Below, piece after piece: positions 1 through 11,085 of a DNA stretch of 64,000 nt. The position numbers and the translations under genes were made by a program. This DNA comes from Aradus depressus. Lineage: Eukaryota > Arthropoda > Insecta > Hemiptera > Aradidae. The notes beneath the pieces were generated by a model. That model saw only the letters and a program-made list of their open reading frames with translations. It was not told the origin of the DNA and searched no databases. The stretch is from positions 2,232,001-2,296,000 of the forward strand of contig OY759225.1 in NCBI GenBank assembly GCA_963662175.1. Direction: 5' to 3'. The first letter of the stretch is position 1. Each line of letters starts with the position of its first letter.

Positions 1-410
1 CTCAAGACCGACCTGTGTTCCAAGTTTCCTGGTCGACTATTTTTGTTAAAACCAACCTAAAGATATCGTTACGTTTGGTTGATATCAGCGAAGCTAGTTG
101 AAGCCTATCTACTGACTTAGCTCCAGTGAAGTGATTTTCAGAAATATAATGAATCGATGCCACGAGATTAAACAAAAATACTTATTTCTCGTCGACTCTC
201 GTCGAAACTCTCTTTCCAAATTTAATTACAGATCACTAGCTAAAACTTGAAGCGAACGCCTGGTCTCAGAATGCATAGTAAAACTCGAGGAAAAATGTGT
301 TTTCCCAAATATGGGGCATAACTCCATGCATATGGTTTTTGATATTTATTATTTTTTCCCCAATAATCTACTTCATTCCTACCAAAACAATTATCATGCA
401 TTGTTTATAA
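1..410. repeat. Family A repeat, copy 1 (window edge)
   Basis: This block matches 1333-1640 almost throughout. Shared landmarks are AAGTTTCCTGGTCGACTATT near 22 and 1357, AAACTTGAAGCGAACG near 243 and 1446, and GGGCATAACTC near 313 and 1543. The copies start about 1.33 kb apart, so this may be a long tandem unit running past the left edge. No coding potential was seen; it ends near a poly-A run at 414-432. Confidence 0.6.
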
Positions 411-831
411 GGCAAAAAAAAAAAAAAAAAAAACATGTGTGCAGTTCACACGCGGTAGAAGTGAAACCTTCAGAAAACGAAACTGCGAGAGAATGAGACG
501 AATGCAGTATCAGGAGTGGGATAATTATAGGGTTTATTTATTATAATATTGGTATCAAGTTTAAAAATTATTTTATATTTTATTATTCAAACTCCATGTT
601 TTTAATTTCAACAAATGACACGAGTGGCTTATGGTAACTAAAGTATGACATAAATGTTTCCTTAATAAGTTCTTAAAAGTCTAAAAAAATTCACAATTCC
701 AAATTTTTTGGAGGGAGAGGAGGAGGCGATGGAATTTTTCATGATTATCCTTTTTGTGTCGCAAGACTAGAGAAGAAGCATTATCGGCAACTTTTTTTTC
801 TCTTCACTTTCAGTTACAAGAAGTCCTTATG

Positions 832-1033
832 TTGTTAAAGCGTAGGGCTTTGGTCGCATGGTCTCACCTTGGTTTGCGGGTTCGAATCCCGTCCGGGAGT
901 GAGTTTTATTTCGTAGATAAAACTTCCTCCCGGGGCCATGGATGTCGTAAATAATTAGGTAAAACACCATTATAAGAGTCATAGCTAATATGCATTGTAC
1001 ATAAGGCCTAAATGAAATGAAATTAAAAAAAAG
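832..1033 (+). mobile_element. SINE-2 copy (tRNA-derived, 5'-truncated)
   Basis: The copy carries a pol III B-box-like GGTTCGAATCC near 882, then a body (ATTTCGTAGATAAAACTTCC, ATAATTAGGTAAAACACCAT) shared with 40066-40303 and 11390-11556. The tail is a short A-rich stretch with AAATGAAATG. The A-box half present in the 40-kb copy is mostly missing. Short open frames here come from the repeat and are not a gene. Confidence 0.75.
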
Positions 1034-1332
1034 TCCTTATGTTAGTAATTCAAACAGATGACTAAATAAAACAACTGTTATATATGTATAGATAAGACAA
1101 TAGTGTCGCTTTTTCGTTTCATCGAGTTTCAAATCACAACGGTGCTAAAGAAGTTTTCACTTCAAAAAAAAAAGTGGAGCTAACTTCATATATCCCAATC
1201 TTCAAATTTCTCGCTTTTTAACGGTTTATAGACTCAATATTTGTTAAAACTGATAGAGAACTACAGGATTATCTGAATCCTACACAAAAATCGAAATAAA
1301 AATGTGCTTTCGAAAAATATTAGAAATTGAAG

Positions 1333-1860
1333 CCTCAAGATCGACCTGTGATTCAAGTTTCCTGGTCGACTATTTTTGTTAAAACCAACTTGAAGATATC
1401 ATTTATCGTTACGAATGGTTGATATCAACAAAGCTAGTTCACTAACTAAAACTTGAAGCGAACGACTAGTCTCAGTAAAAAAAAAAAAATCATAGAAAAA
1501 CTCCGAATAAAAATGTGTTTTTCCAAATATAGGGCATAACTCTATGCATTTGGTTTTTGAAATTTCTTACTTTTTCCGTAATAATATACTTTATTTCTAC
1601 CAAAACGGTGTTGAAAACACAGGACTAGTTGAATCAAATCCAAGATGAGAAATGTGTTGTCCAAAGAAGCGGCGTTAACTCCATGCCTTTTGGTTTCGAT
1701 ATTTATTAAAATTTTCGTATCAATCTATTTTGTTCCTACCAAAAAGATATTGAAAACATTGACTAGATGATCTTTTCGCAAATCTCAGATGAGAAGTGTG
1801 TTGTCCAAATAAGCGGCGTTAACTTAATACGTTTTGCTGAATATCAATGGAGCTAGTTCA
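1333..1860. repeat. Family A repeat, copy 2, with internal ~140-bp repeats
   Basis: The first 300 bases repeat the start of the window. The right part adds diverged tandem units of about 140 bp: TATGCATTTGGTTTTT near 1543, CATGCCTTTTGGTTTC near 1681 and AATACGTTTTGCTG near 1827 are the same position in successive units, as are the TTGTCCAAAnAAGCGGCGTT segments near 1660 and 1800. No ORF was seen. Confidence 0.6.
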
Positions 1861-2470
1861 AGTATCTTCCTTTTTCCGAAAGCTTCTACGATCACTATTT
1901 AAGACTTGAAGATACCCTGGTCTCTCATTTGAGGGGGAGCAAAAAGTTAATTGATTAATTCATTCTGGGGAAGTTATTCTATTTATTTTAATTGGAAAAT
2001 ATTATAAATTAAATTCTTAGGCATTTGATTCCAGGAGTACATTTTAAATTCATTGTTATATTTTTCTTATTCAAATTATGGCTGCAAGGTCTCAAAACCG
2101 TATATAATTTAAAAAATATATATTTGTATTGTTTATATTCAATTAAATTCCACAAGGAAATAATTCATTAGATTTTATTAAATTATTTGACTGTTCAAAC
2201 AACAATTCTTCCCGATCAGTGGGAAAAGTTGTTTTTTTTTGTTTGTTTTTTATAAAAATAATTTTTATCTTAATTAATAAATCTTTTCATCACGTTAAGC
2301 AGTGAATTTGTGACGTTTTATGATTCGGAAACAAAAAACGATAGCTTGGAAATGAGAGAAATATGTACAGAATGGTTTACGAATTTTATATGGTTACGAA
2401 TGTCACGATTGATCTATATAATAAAACCAAATAATGATATTTTCATCCAAAAAAACAGCTCAAGATAAAT
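1861..2470. other. AT-rich stretch, nothing recognised
   Basis: The sequence is AT-rich with T and A runs. I saw no open frame, repeat match or RNA gene. A fragment of family R (GGGGAAGTTATTC near 1967) is the only familiar motif. Confidence 0.5.
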
Positions 2471-2475
2471 CTTCT

Positions 2476-2525
2476 TTCAGGACGATATTTGGGGCGATCA
2501 CAGGCCCCTTCCTTCTTCAGGTCAC
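2476..2525 (-). other. GACCTGA...CCCCAAAT motif (retroelement-tail type)
   Basis: On the minus strand GACCTGAAGAAGGAAGG is followed by GATCGCCCCAAATATCG. The layout resembles 5367-5407 (GACCTGATGAAG ... CCCGAAATGTCG). Such motifs are common near the ends of Penelope-like and some LINE elements. No element body is recognisable beside it, so the assignment is weak. Confidence 0.3.
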
Positions 2526-2689
2526 GAAGATCGAAATATATAAAAAAAAAAAAAAGAAAAAAAGTGAATGAAATATCCAAATAAAGTTTATATATACTGT
2601 ATATATTTAAATTAATAGATTTTTTTTTATTAGGTTTTAAAGGAGGGTGCGCCTTGCGTTGTAGCAATATCACCCAGTCAACGTGAGAA

Positions 2690-3412
2690 AAGCTCGAGGA
2701 TCAAGGGGTTACTGAGGGACTGGGATTGGCCATCGGCTGAACTATTGCGCCAATCGTCCCCAGCCCATCTTACATTGCCTGTTTCACTACTAGTTGTAAC
2801 GCAGCCGTAGAGAGAGATCGATAGGCTCTTGTAACTCTTAAAAAGACTGCTTTCTGGGCTTGCAACAGAATCGTACGCTGCCGATTCGTGGGGCGATGCC
2901 ACCAACCTGAGCAGCGTACCTTGCTACAGCCAAGAATACCCCTATGTAGATGGTCCTACACGCGGAATAGTCGAGGCCCCACGTCGCGCGGGTTAGGCTG
3001 CTCATCACAGCTGGGCATTCAATGTGCCGCCCATGGACTGTCAAACCCAGGGGCTGTCGAGCATCGGGTCTCCCCCTCATCAGTAAGGCTGAGGTCTTAC
3101 TCGGTGAGAGAGCCAGCTTATTGGCGCAGCACCAGCTGCCTATATGGTCTATTGCAGTTTGCGCGCGAAGGGTATGGTTGGCATGACTATCACCCTGAAC
3201 CGTAACCACGAGATCGTCAACATAGGCGATTGCCTTATGCCCACGGTTCTCGAGGTCCCAGAGCAACCCGTCAAAGAGTATATTCCACAGCGTTGGTCAG
3301 AGGACCGAGCCCTGAGGACAGTCTCTAGTGACATCCACTGTAGTACAAGTATACAGCTGGCTTATGGTGGCGGATCGACCGCAGAGGAAGCTAGAGATCA
3401 GCGCAAATAAAT
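2690..3412 (-). pseudogene. Decayed R1-like LINE reverse transcriptase fragment
   Basis: Read on the minus strand, a reverse-transcriptase core is clear: TRDCPQGSVL at about 3320-3297, PTLWNILFDGLLWDLENRG, the catalytic box AYVDDLVVTV (about 3225-3198), and then ANKLALSPSKTSALLMRG. The spacing and the LSPSKTSALL block fit R1/LOA-type non-LTR retrotransposons. It is dead: a TGA at 3297-3299 replaces the expected glycine after GSVL, and the reading shifts frame below about 2905, where a second frame continues to about 2680. It is GC-richer than its surroundings. Endonuclease and N-terminal domains are absent (5' truncation). The clade call is by motif only. Confidence 0.8.
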
Positions 3413-3557
3413 TCCTAGGAAATTACATAGCCAATTAATAGATATCAGTATAGGACATTGTACCTATTTAACTGAAATAACTAATAAATAATTATATAAT
3501 AATAAGCAAAATATAATAATAAAAGAAAAACTTACTGTAGAAAAAGATAAAATACAT
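3413..3557. other. AT-rich spacer
   Basis: Short AT-rich stretch between the LINE fragment and the SINE. No ORF, repeat match or tail signature was seen. Confidence 0.4.
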
Positions 3558-3730
3558 TTTATCTGGGAGGTAAAATAAACTTAAGCATGCCGTCCTTCGG
3601 ATGGGAAGTTAAGTGATGGTCCCGAGGCTGAACGATGATAGGTATTCGTTAAAAGCGAAAGAGCGCTCTGGTAGTAGGCGATATGACCTCGAAGTTAAAG
3701 CCCGGGCATAAGTCATAATAACTAACTAGA
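3558..3730 (+). mobile_element. SINE-1 copy (5'-truncated, internal deletion)
   Basis: The copy begins in the body (TATCTGGGAGGTAAAATAAA), continues with GCCGTCCTTCGGATGGGA and GATGGTCCCGAGGCTG, then jumps from the GTTAAA box straight to GAAAGAGCGCTCTGGTAGTA, losing the central 80-90 bp. It ends with the standard tail CATAATAACTAACTA. The tRNA-like head is missing. Confidence 0.85.
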
Positions 3731-4196
3731 AATTATAGAATATTGGGGAAGGATGTCTCTCCAGAATTGTGCAGTACTCAAGTGTTTATAAAATGAAGGT
3801 CTTGAAGCACAAATTGGCACTCCAATATCTATTTGGCTACATCGACGTCATCCATCATTATAGATAGCCTATCGTCAGTGGTGATGAGAAATATTTTTTA
3901 TGTATAATTATAGCCTGCCTTGAATGGAGATGTGTCCAGGAGCTACAGAATTTTGCAGTCTTAAAGTTTTTCTGTCTTGGGCTGTTTGTAGCTACGGTTG
4001 GTCTACACTGTTGTACCCCGGAAGCCGTGGCCAGGCGAGCGGTGGACACGGCCGTCAGGAAGTATGGAAAGGAGAAAAGGTCACGGGAGGTTGTTTTCCC
4101 TGACTTGGATAGTTCTATGACCTTTATAACCATGACCATGTTTGGATATTATCCTGAGACTGTTCCTTTTGTTCTTTTTTCTTCTCCAGCCATACC
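3731..4196. other. No gene recognised
   Basis: Mixed-composition sequence. Short frames on both strands near 3860-4140 have no family-like motif. The stretch 4010-4140 is GC-richer and lies next to the minisatellite that follows. Confidence 0.4.
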
Positions 4197-4371
4197 AAGT
4201 ATTGGGGAACTTCAAGTATTGGGGAACTTCAAGTATTGGGGAACTTCAAGTATTGGGGAACTTCAAGTATTGGGGAACATCAAGTATTGGGGAACTTCAA
4301 GTATTGGAGAACTTCAAGTATTGGGCAACTTCAAGTATTGGGCAACTTAAAGTATTGGGCAACTTCAAGTA
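4197..4371. repeat. 17-bp minisatellite
   Basis: About ten copies of CAAGTATTGGGGAACTT in tandem. Left copies carry GGGG; the last three carry GGGC, so variants are grouped at the right edge. Open frames across it exist because the array is short and are not evidence of a gene. Confidence 0.9.
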
Positions 4372-4424
4372 ATCCCAAACAGCTTTTTGAATGAGACTTT
4401 ATGCGTTTGTGACAGCTTTTAGTT

Positions 4425-4540
4425 CATTATTTGGCTCCTGCCCAGGCTTTATCAACGACGAGGTCCCGATGTGCCCGACTCTACTGTCGAGTCCTAAATC
4501 TTCCCTAGATAGGTTTAGTTATCTAGGCTAGGAGTCTACC
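4425..4540 (-). mobile_element. SINE-1 remnant
   Basis: Fragments in SINE-1 minus-strand order: CTGCCCAGGCTTTATC, ACGAGGTC, GTGCCCGACTCTACTGT, GAGTCCTAAAT and TTATCTAGGCTAGGAGTCT. It is more diverged than most copies, and the part holding the GAGCGCTCTTTCGTC block is deleted. Confidence 0.6.
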
Positions 4541-4572
4541 TGAGTTGGTATAATAAGAATATATATATATAA

Positions 4573-4822
4573 GAAGGTTGGCATGCTCAATGTTCCGTCC
4601 GAAGGTTGGCATGCTCAATGTTCCATCCGAAGGTTGGCATGCTCAATGTTCCATCCGAAGGTTGGCATGCTCAATGTTCCGTCCGAAGGTTGGCATGCTC
4701 AATGTTCCATCCGAAGGTTGGCATGCTCAATGTTCCATCCGAAGGTTGGCATGCTCAATGTTCCATCCGAAGGTTGGCATGCTCAATGTTCCATCCAAAG
4801 GTTGGTATGCTCAATGTTTTTA
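4573..4822. repeat. 28-bp minisatellite
   Basis: Nearly nine copies of a 28-bp unit made of GAAGGTTGGCATGCTC followed by AATGTTCCATCC. An A/G change at one site (CCATCC/CCGTCC) alternates among units. The unit length is not a multiple of 3, so all three + frames read through the same peptide in rotation; this is a by-product of the repeat. Confidence 0.92.
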
Positions 4823-5366
4823 CCCTAAAAACCATGAATAAAAGTACACTATTTTGCATCATTTAAATTCCGTAAATATGGCCGCACAAATAATTATAAA
4901 AAGGAAACCGTCAGACGAGGTCGGGTTACACCAGTTAGTTGTAGGGCGTGAGGCATTATGGTAAGATTTTTATAGAAAAATGTTTTTAATTAAAACTATT
5001 ACAAAATTTCAAAACTTCAACTAAAAATGTTTATGTTAGAAGAAACCCTTTATTCCGAAACGGAATTCAAAAATCATAAAATAACCAAAATAAAAAAAAT
5101 CATGTTTCATTTCAAAAACATTATCTGATACACAGCTTTCATGTTCATTTTTTTTGGCAGGGTTCCTTCACAGACATCCTCGTTAAGGTCTGTCAAATCT
5201 ACGCTTTAATCATTATTTTTTATAATTTACATTCTAATTTATTTATCTTGGTTTTTCCTTGTATGTATTTGTATTACCATTTTATTTATTTTTTAATTTA
5301 TTTATTTATATATAATTGTTATTGTTATTTTGTTTTATTTCTCTTTTCTATATTTCGCACATTGTG
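4823..5366. other. AT-rich stretch, nothing recognised
   Basis: AT-rich with poly-A and poly-T runs. I found no frame, repeat match or RNA gene that I can support. Confidence 0.4.
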
Positions 5367-5410
5367 ACCTGATGAAGAGATGCAAGAACGTCCCGAAATG
5401 TCGCCGTGAA
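5367..5410 (+). other. GACCTGATGA...CCCGAAATGTCG motif (retroelement-tail type)
   Basis: GACCTGATGAAGAGATG is followed by ACGTCCCGAAATGTCG. CTGATGA and GAAA in this order recall the two boxes of a hammerhead ribozyme, which some Penelope-like retroelements carry near their ends. I could not form a convincing stem II or a UH cleavage site, so I call it only a motif. Confidence 0.3.
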
Positions 5411-5579
5411 AAAGACACTTCCGGAAAAGTTATAAACAATTATTATTTTAATTTAATTGAAAAATGTAGTTCTACTGTATTTATTATTATTTGTTTACTC
5501 ATATTTTCAAGTATTTATTTATTCATTTCATTTTATTTTTTATTTGTACTGTTAATTCGAATTCATGTGTCAGACTCTG

Positions 5580-6478
5580 AGTTGGCGTGTGAAAATTAGT
5601 GAAGAGAAGTGTAACCATGTTATCTTCACTCTGAGACGCCAATCCTGTCCTCCGATTGCCTTCAATAACGTTCCGATCCCTGCCTCCAATCAAGTCCGAT
5701 ACTTAGGGTTCTACCTAGACCGAAGATTGGCATGGAACCTCCATACACGACTAAAACGACAGGAGCTGAACAGACGGTTTGGTCTGCTATACCGGCTGCT
5801 CAGAAGACAATTCAAACTATCCACTGAAAACAAACTGACCATTTACAAGACATAATAAGACCTGTATGGACATACGGACTGGAACTATGGGGTTGTGCTA
5901 AGCCATCTAACATCAAGCGTATCCAGTCCTTCCAATCCAAAGTCCTAACAACAATTGTCCTTCTATGTGTCCAACCTTACCCGCCATAATGACCTTAAAA
6001 TTCCTTTTGTTCTTGACCTCATCAAGTCCCGCTTCTCCAAATTCCACTCTAACCTTTCCATCCATGTCAATCCCGTCGCTCGACACTTGTCCTCCCGCTC
6101 CCACCCAGATAATCCTGCCAGAAGGCTGAGGCGGTGCTGGCCGAGAGACCTGCTAGGTTAAGATAGCATATATAACTGGGAGTGCTGGTAGTGACCAGCT
6201 TCTCCCTTCATGAACTCGTACTTTCAGCTCTTCTTTCCTTCTTGATCTACCTCCAGCGTAGAACAAGATGGCGGGGGGATCACTCAGCCCCCTGTGGCCT
6301 CCCGTGCCTCCATTAAGTTGGAGGAATTGGGATGGCAGATAATCGGGGGTGTTTCGAGGGGTCTCGAGTTCATATATGTTGTACTACCTGTATACTTATA
6401 GTCAGCACTTCTACTTATTGTTTTTGTACAGATTGTAGAATATATAAAACATTATATATCAAAAAAAAAAAAAAAAAA
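5580..6478 (+). pseudogene. Jockey-like LINE 3' end with poly-A tail
   Basis: The C-terminal part of a non-LTR retrotransposon ORF2, broken by frameshifts. Segments in order: VRYLGFYLDRRLAWNLH (about 5697-5747), NRRFGLLYRLLRR, RPVWTYGLELWGCAKPSN (about 5861-5914), then in another frame FYVSNLTRHNDLKIPFVLDL (about 5959-6018) and NPARRLRRCWPRDLL. The WTYG-LWGCA-SN block is typical of the Jockey clade. A 3' UTR of about 300 bp follows and ends in a poly-A run at about 6462-6478, which marks the insertion end. A related fragment lies on the other strand at 55640-55890. The catalytic RT core and endonuclease are absent, so this copy is 5'-truncated and inactive. Confidence 0.82.
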
Positions 6479-7972
6479 CTCAGAGTTAATATCTGTTTAT
6501 GTATCTAATTTATAAGCTATCTTAATGTAAACATTCTTAAGACGTATCCTATTACCATTGTATGGTTTAACGGAAATAAATATTATTATAATAACGATGT
6601 GGGAGCACAATATTCAAGAATCCAATTGTCTAACGGATTTATTAATAATTATTTAATAGTTTAATTATAATTAAACTGAGGAACATTGGGAAATAATTAT
6701 AATTTTCCTGATTCGCAAGTCAAGCGTATATCTATCTAAATGTGTATGTCTCTTTCCTTAAGTTGGCTGCAGAATATTTTTTGCCTCCGGGCGCAACAAA
6801 ATGTAAGTCCGTCCCTGGATGCGCCGGGCATGAATCGAAATAACTGACTAACCTACTGTTTTGTAACCTCTCTAGGTTCGGTTAGATTCAAAATTAAATA
6901 ATGTTTTTGTTTATCGTTCTACAGGAGTGATATATTATATAGCTCAGTTATCAATTTAGGGTTGTGTAAGAAGATTTCCAGGAAATATATTAATTTTTTA
7001 TTAACCTAATTTGTTTCAAGGCAATCGACTTAAATCACATTAACATATAATATTTCTATATCATTCACCAAGAAAGTAAATTTCATTGTAAAAGTGAACA
7101 AATCAATAAACAATCAAACAGTTAATTATTCATGGTAATGAGCCAACAATTCAGTAAGCCCACCTACGAAACCTTATTATTAGGGTCTTATCATTTCGGT
7201 TGCGGTTTCTTAGCAGTTTTTTACTCTCCACTGAGTAAGTCACCTATCGAAATTCAGCCAAATCTGCCAAACAAAAGGTGATTCACCGACAAATACATTT
7301 TTTTTTTCAATATATTGTTTCTACGCCGCATTTTTATCAGGTCAAAAATAACTGGAATCTCCCCAGCTGTTCGACAAATTGTTTTCGATTAAATCAAAAT
7401 TCCAAAAGTCAACCATTATTTATAGTCACCAATAAAGAAAAGAAAAAAATAAATAAAATCGCGATAAGATGTTTATCGAAAAGTTCACAGGGGACGTTAA
7501 GATCGCCCACGCGACTCAGAATCTGGTTTCCCGTTAGTATGCTGACTCTTTTCTTCCAACGATCGGTTATAGATGTGACAGAAGTAAGGGGTCAACGATT
7601 TCCCATCTACAACGGTTGTTACTAACTGGTTATGGTTTTGAAAAAAAAATAAAAATAAGACATCATGGACTATGTGATGTACAAAAGGTACAAACATTGA
7701 CAATGTCAAATTATTGTTAAAATTAAATTTTTTGGAAGGAAGAGAAGCGCTGTGAAAAGTTAGAATTTTTATATGAACAATATAATTCAAGGAAGTGACA
7801 ACAACAATTAAATTAAGAAGAAATTAATGAATAAATAAAAAGTGAAAATATGTTTAAAAGTTTCAACAGAATTTATAATAAAACAATAAAAAATAATATT
7901 AGATGCGCTTTTGTTTCGAGGGGGAAAAGACTATAGTCGAAGCAGACATGGTGTTGTTTGATAGGGTCGATA
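6479..7972. other. AT-rich intergenic or intronic DNA, nothing recognised
   Basis: No coding signature. Open frames near 7278-7625 and 7497-7790 overlap on opposite strands and show no family motif. A TA microsatellite begins at the right end. Confidence 0.4.
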
Positions 7973-7994
7973 TATATATATATATATATATTAT
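7973..7994. repeat. (AT)n microsatellite
   Basis: About 10 AT dinucleotides beside the tail of the next SINE. Insertion into, or growth from, the SINE tail are both possible. Confidence 0.8.
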
Positions 7995-8310
7995 ATTAGG
8001 TTAGGTTTTATGACTCATATCCGGGCTTTAACTACAAGGTCATATCGCCTACTACCAGAAGCGCTCTTTCGTCACTCTGGTGGACATGAGCCCGACTCTA
8101 CTGTGGGAGTCCTAAATTTTGCTCACCCTAAATTTTTATTCACCTAGGGTAGGGGTCTTTAACGAGTACCTGACATCGTACAGGCTCGGGACCATCGCTT
8201 AACGTCCCATCCGAAGGACGGCGTGCTTAAGTTTATTTTACCTCCCAGATAAAATAAACTAAGGGCCTCGGCCGGGTTTCGAACCCACGTTCGATCGAGA
8301 GTGATCTACA
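7995..8310 (-). mobile_element. SINE-1 copy, TTAGG-tail type
   Basis: In + orientation this reads tail first: TTAGGTTAGGTTTTATGACT, CCGGGCTTTAACTACAAGG, GCGCTCTTTCGTCACTCTGG, GACATGAGCCCGACTCTACT, CACCTAGGGTAGGGGTCTTT, CTCGGGACCATCGCTTAACG, GAAGGACGGCGTGCTTAAG, then the B-box GGGTTTCGAACCC. Only the A-box half of the head is lost or diverged. Confidence 0.9.
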
Positions 8311-8389
8311 AGACAATTCTGAGTGAGAATAAAAAAAGGGGTAGGTACTGTTTGCCCAAAGAAGTGTGGCCTTAAAGGCAAAAGATTTA

Positions 8390-8700
8390 TGTAAACTCAA
8401 GAAATAGTTAAAAATACAATTTCTTGTAATTGATTTTTTTAGTTTGAAATTTTTTTTATTTATTTCATTATAATGTAGATTAAGAGAAAATAAACCCAAT
8501 ATTTGGTTCTCAATTCTATTCTAGTCATTTTTGTTGTCAATCAAATAAAAATACCTTTCGATTAGTTTATTGAAAATTCGTTGGCATCTATAATAATATT
8601 TTTTAAATGGAAAATCTAAGTTAAGTAATAATAGGTATTTTTTTTTTTTTAAATATTCGTGCACTTTTTTCAAAATTGCACTTCAAAGTTTATATTGTTT
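8390..8700 (+). repeat. Segment shared with the 26.4-29.1 kb element
   Basis: Ordered matches to 28230-28530: TTTCTTGTAATT, ATAAACCCAATATTTG, TTCGATTAGTTT versus TTCGGATTAGTTT, and CGTGCACTTT followed by CAAAATTGCAC. This is a diverged partial copy of the interior of that inverted-repeat element. No TIRs were seen here. Confidence 0.55.
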
Positions 8701-9990
8701 TATTATTAAGATGTGAAAAATATATTATTATTAACAACATTCAAGCAACTATTACTATGGGATGTTATGCACTTGCATAACTATTATACCAACGTATAAC
8801 ACAATTATGACATGAAACTTCATTTAAGATGAAGTTGTTGCTTAAGACCTATAAGCTGCTGTTCTGACAATTTCTATACAGTGATTTCATCAGGAAAAAT
8901 ATTTAAACAATCATATTTAAAACATTTTTGACGTCAAAAATCAGGTTTAAAGTCATTGTTTGCCCTGATGTATTTTCCAAAGGCAGTATGTACTTCTCTG
9001 CAATGATTTTACAGTATAAGGTAGGTCCACATAGTGCTACTATCTGTTGTCGTATGAGAAAACTAAACTGTAAATATACTAAAATATGATTAAACTGAGT
9101 TGGGAGGACTCACAAGCAGGAAGCGCTGCAATACTTATTAAGTATAAAAAAAAAAACTTGCACAATTTATTTGGAGTTTACTCATTAAAAAAGATATTTG
9201 TTATTTAAAATCTGTTTGAAAAGTAGAAGGTTAGTATGTACAAGTTTGGAAGGAGTTTATTTCAGGTAGCAGGAGCTTCAATATGAATTGATGTCTTATA
9301 ATTAAGTTTATTATAATTTAGTTAAATAATTTAAAATATTACATAATATTCCATGTCAAATTGAACAGTTAAAAAAAACTTTAGAACCTCATCCTCTTAG
9401 ATTTTTTACTTAATTTTTTGGTGCCCAATTCATGAATAAAATCAAATTTTTAAAACAATTAAGCAATTATGTTTGGAGAAAAAAAAAATAGATTAAATGG
9501 AATGTGACGTTCACATTTTTTTTTATTTTTATTATTTTTTAAATTCATATATCCAAGACATCTCGAGATTAAATTTTGAAATAAATCACATGTGTAAGAA
9601 ACTGTCCGCAATTCCTCAGGTTGTTACTCTCAACATTGTAAATGTGATTATTTAAGTAATTGAAAAATCGCGAATCTGACCTAAATTTTTCAAGAGTATT
9701 GATTTTTTTTCTAACTTGCCACAATCGTTAGCTGTGAATTATCATGAAGATTTTAATAATGTATTCAAAATTAATATTGTTTTAAATTTCATTTTTGAAG
9801 GTAAGTTGGAATTTAATTTGAAGAATATTTTAGTATTTTTATTTTTGAAGTTAGATTATATATGCTGCACAGGTCAGTTATATGTAGCTAATATAACGAA
9901 AAATTAGTTAGCACAAAGTTCAAAGGAAGTTTCAAGTTTTAAAAGTTCACTTTAGAACTTGCTGATGATGGCATAAACCGAAACTGGTAC
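8701..9990. other. AT-rich stretch, nothing recognised
   Basis: Strongly AT-rich with poly-T and poly-A tracts. A frame at 9716-9907 is low complexity and has no motif. No repeat assignment. Confidence 0.4.
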
Positions 9991-10000
9991 ACTTTATGCA

Positions 10001-11085
10001 TGAAAATGAAATGAAAAATAATCTTTATTCTGGGACGTCCTCTAAGAATAGTAACATAAGAAATAAACAAGAGTATACAAGTATCAGCCAGTTGAAAAGA
10101 ATAAATATAAAGTAAAATAAAAGAGGTCTCTAGAGGTAAGTGCGGATCTTTTCGGTTATGTGTCAGGGATTCTGAAAATTTTTCTACCGAAACCACTTAC
10201 TCTTTGTAAATCCACTTGATGTATCCGAAGAAATACAATTTTGATTTTAGATGTTTCTCTTATTTATGTGACATTTCAAAATTTTGAATTGGAGGGGGGG
10301 TTCTGGGGAAAGGCTTAAATATAAAGATAGTGCTAAGTCATTAACTGATGATCGGATTGTCATGGAATTTCATATGTAGTATTCTTAAAGGCCAAATAGA
10401 AAAATAGGGTGTGTGACGTCACAAAATTGTGAACGTGAGGGGGGGTTGTGGGGGAAGGCCTAAATATAAAGATAGGGATCGGTCATTAACAGATGATCGA
10501 ATTGTCATGGAATTTCACATGTAATATTTTAAAAGGCGAAATAGAAAAATACACTATGTGACATCTTTTTGAAGAAATAAAATGTTGATCCTCCGTCGGT
10601 CCTTTTACTGAAACAGTCCACATTCTCCTGATATAAGATAAACATATAGTTCAAATGGATAATTTTTTAGAATCCCTGACACATAACCGAAAAGATCCGT
10701 AAATACTAAATGTTAAAGACAGGCAATCAGTAAAACAATATAATAAACTAGTGAAAAATAATAAAGAGAAATAAAAATAGAAAAATGAGAAAAACAAGTA
10801 TGAATAATAATGTGAAACGTGATAAAAATAATGACTTGTATATGAATTGTAAAAAACTGGATGAAACAGAAGAGTGACAATCTGTCCAGTGGAGTGAGAT
10901 ACTTATAGGAAGACGAGAACTATCCCATAGGAGCCAGCCTTAGGAATCAGAGGTTTGCTGAGTTAGGAGATAATGGAAAAGTAGGGACTTAAATGAAAGG
11001 AGAGTAGGAAGAGGGAGAGAGTTCCAGAGGGAGTTAGCCTGGATAAGGAAGGAGTGTGCATAATATTTTTTGTGTGGAATAAAAC
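10001..11085 (-). mobile_element. LINE 3' end with TTTCA-type tail, interrupted
   Basis: Read on the minus strand, a GC-richer stretch (about 11085-10880) precedes an AT-rich 3' UTR that ends in AGAATAAAGATTATTTTTC and TTTCATTTCATTTTC at about 10020-10000. The same end, with CTCGGTCCCAGAATAATAAA before the TTTCA repeats, occurs at 11634-11740, so the two define one family with a short simple-repeat tail instead of poly-A. A 559-bp inverted-repeat element (10142-10700) sits in the UTR. The clade is unknown because no RT core is present. Confidence 0.55.
10142..10700. mobile_element. TIR element with ~39-bp ends and a 145-bp internal duplication
   Basis: The left arm 10142-10180 and right arm 10662-10700 are inverted copies: both read CGGATCTTTTCGGTTATGTG then TCAGGGATTCT going inward. 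The interior holds two direct copies of a block about 145 bp apart (TTAAATATAAAGATAG near 10315 and TAAATATAAAGATAG near 10460, each after a G-rich run). No ORF; non-autonomous. A clear target duplication was not identified. Confidence 0.75.

Noticed and set aside
4578..4866. Three overlapping + frames of repeated MACSMFRPKVGMLNVPSEGW-type peptides
   Set aside because: All three frames give the same rotating peptide because the unit is 28 bp; no gene structure.
5367..5410. Functional hammerhead ribozyme
   Set aside because: CTGATGA and GAAA boxes are present, but stem II does not form and the position before the candidate cleavage site is not U.
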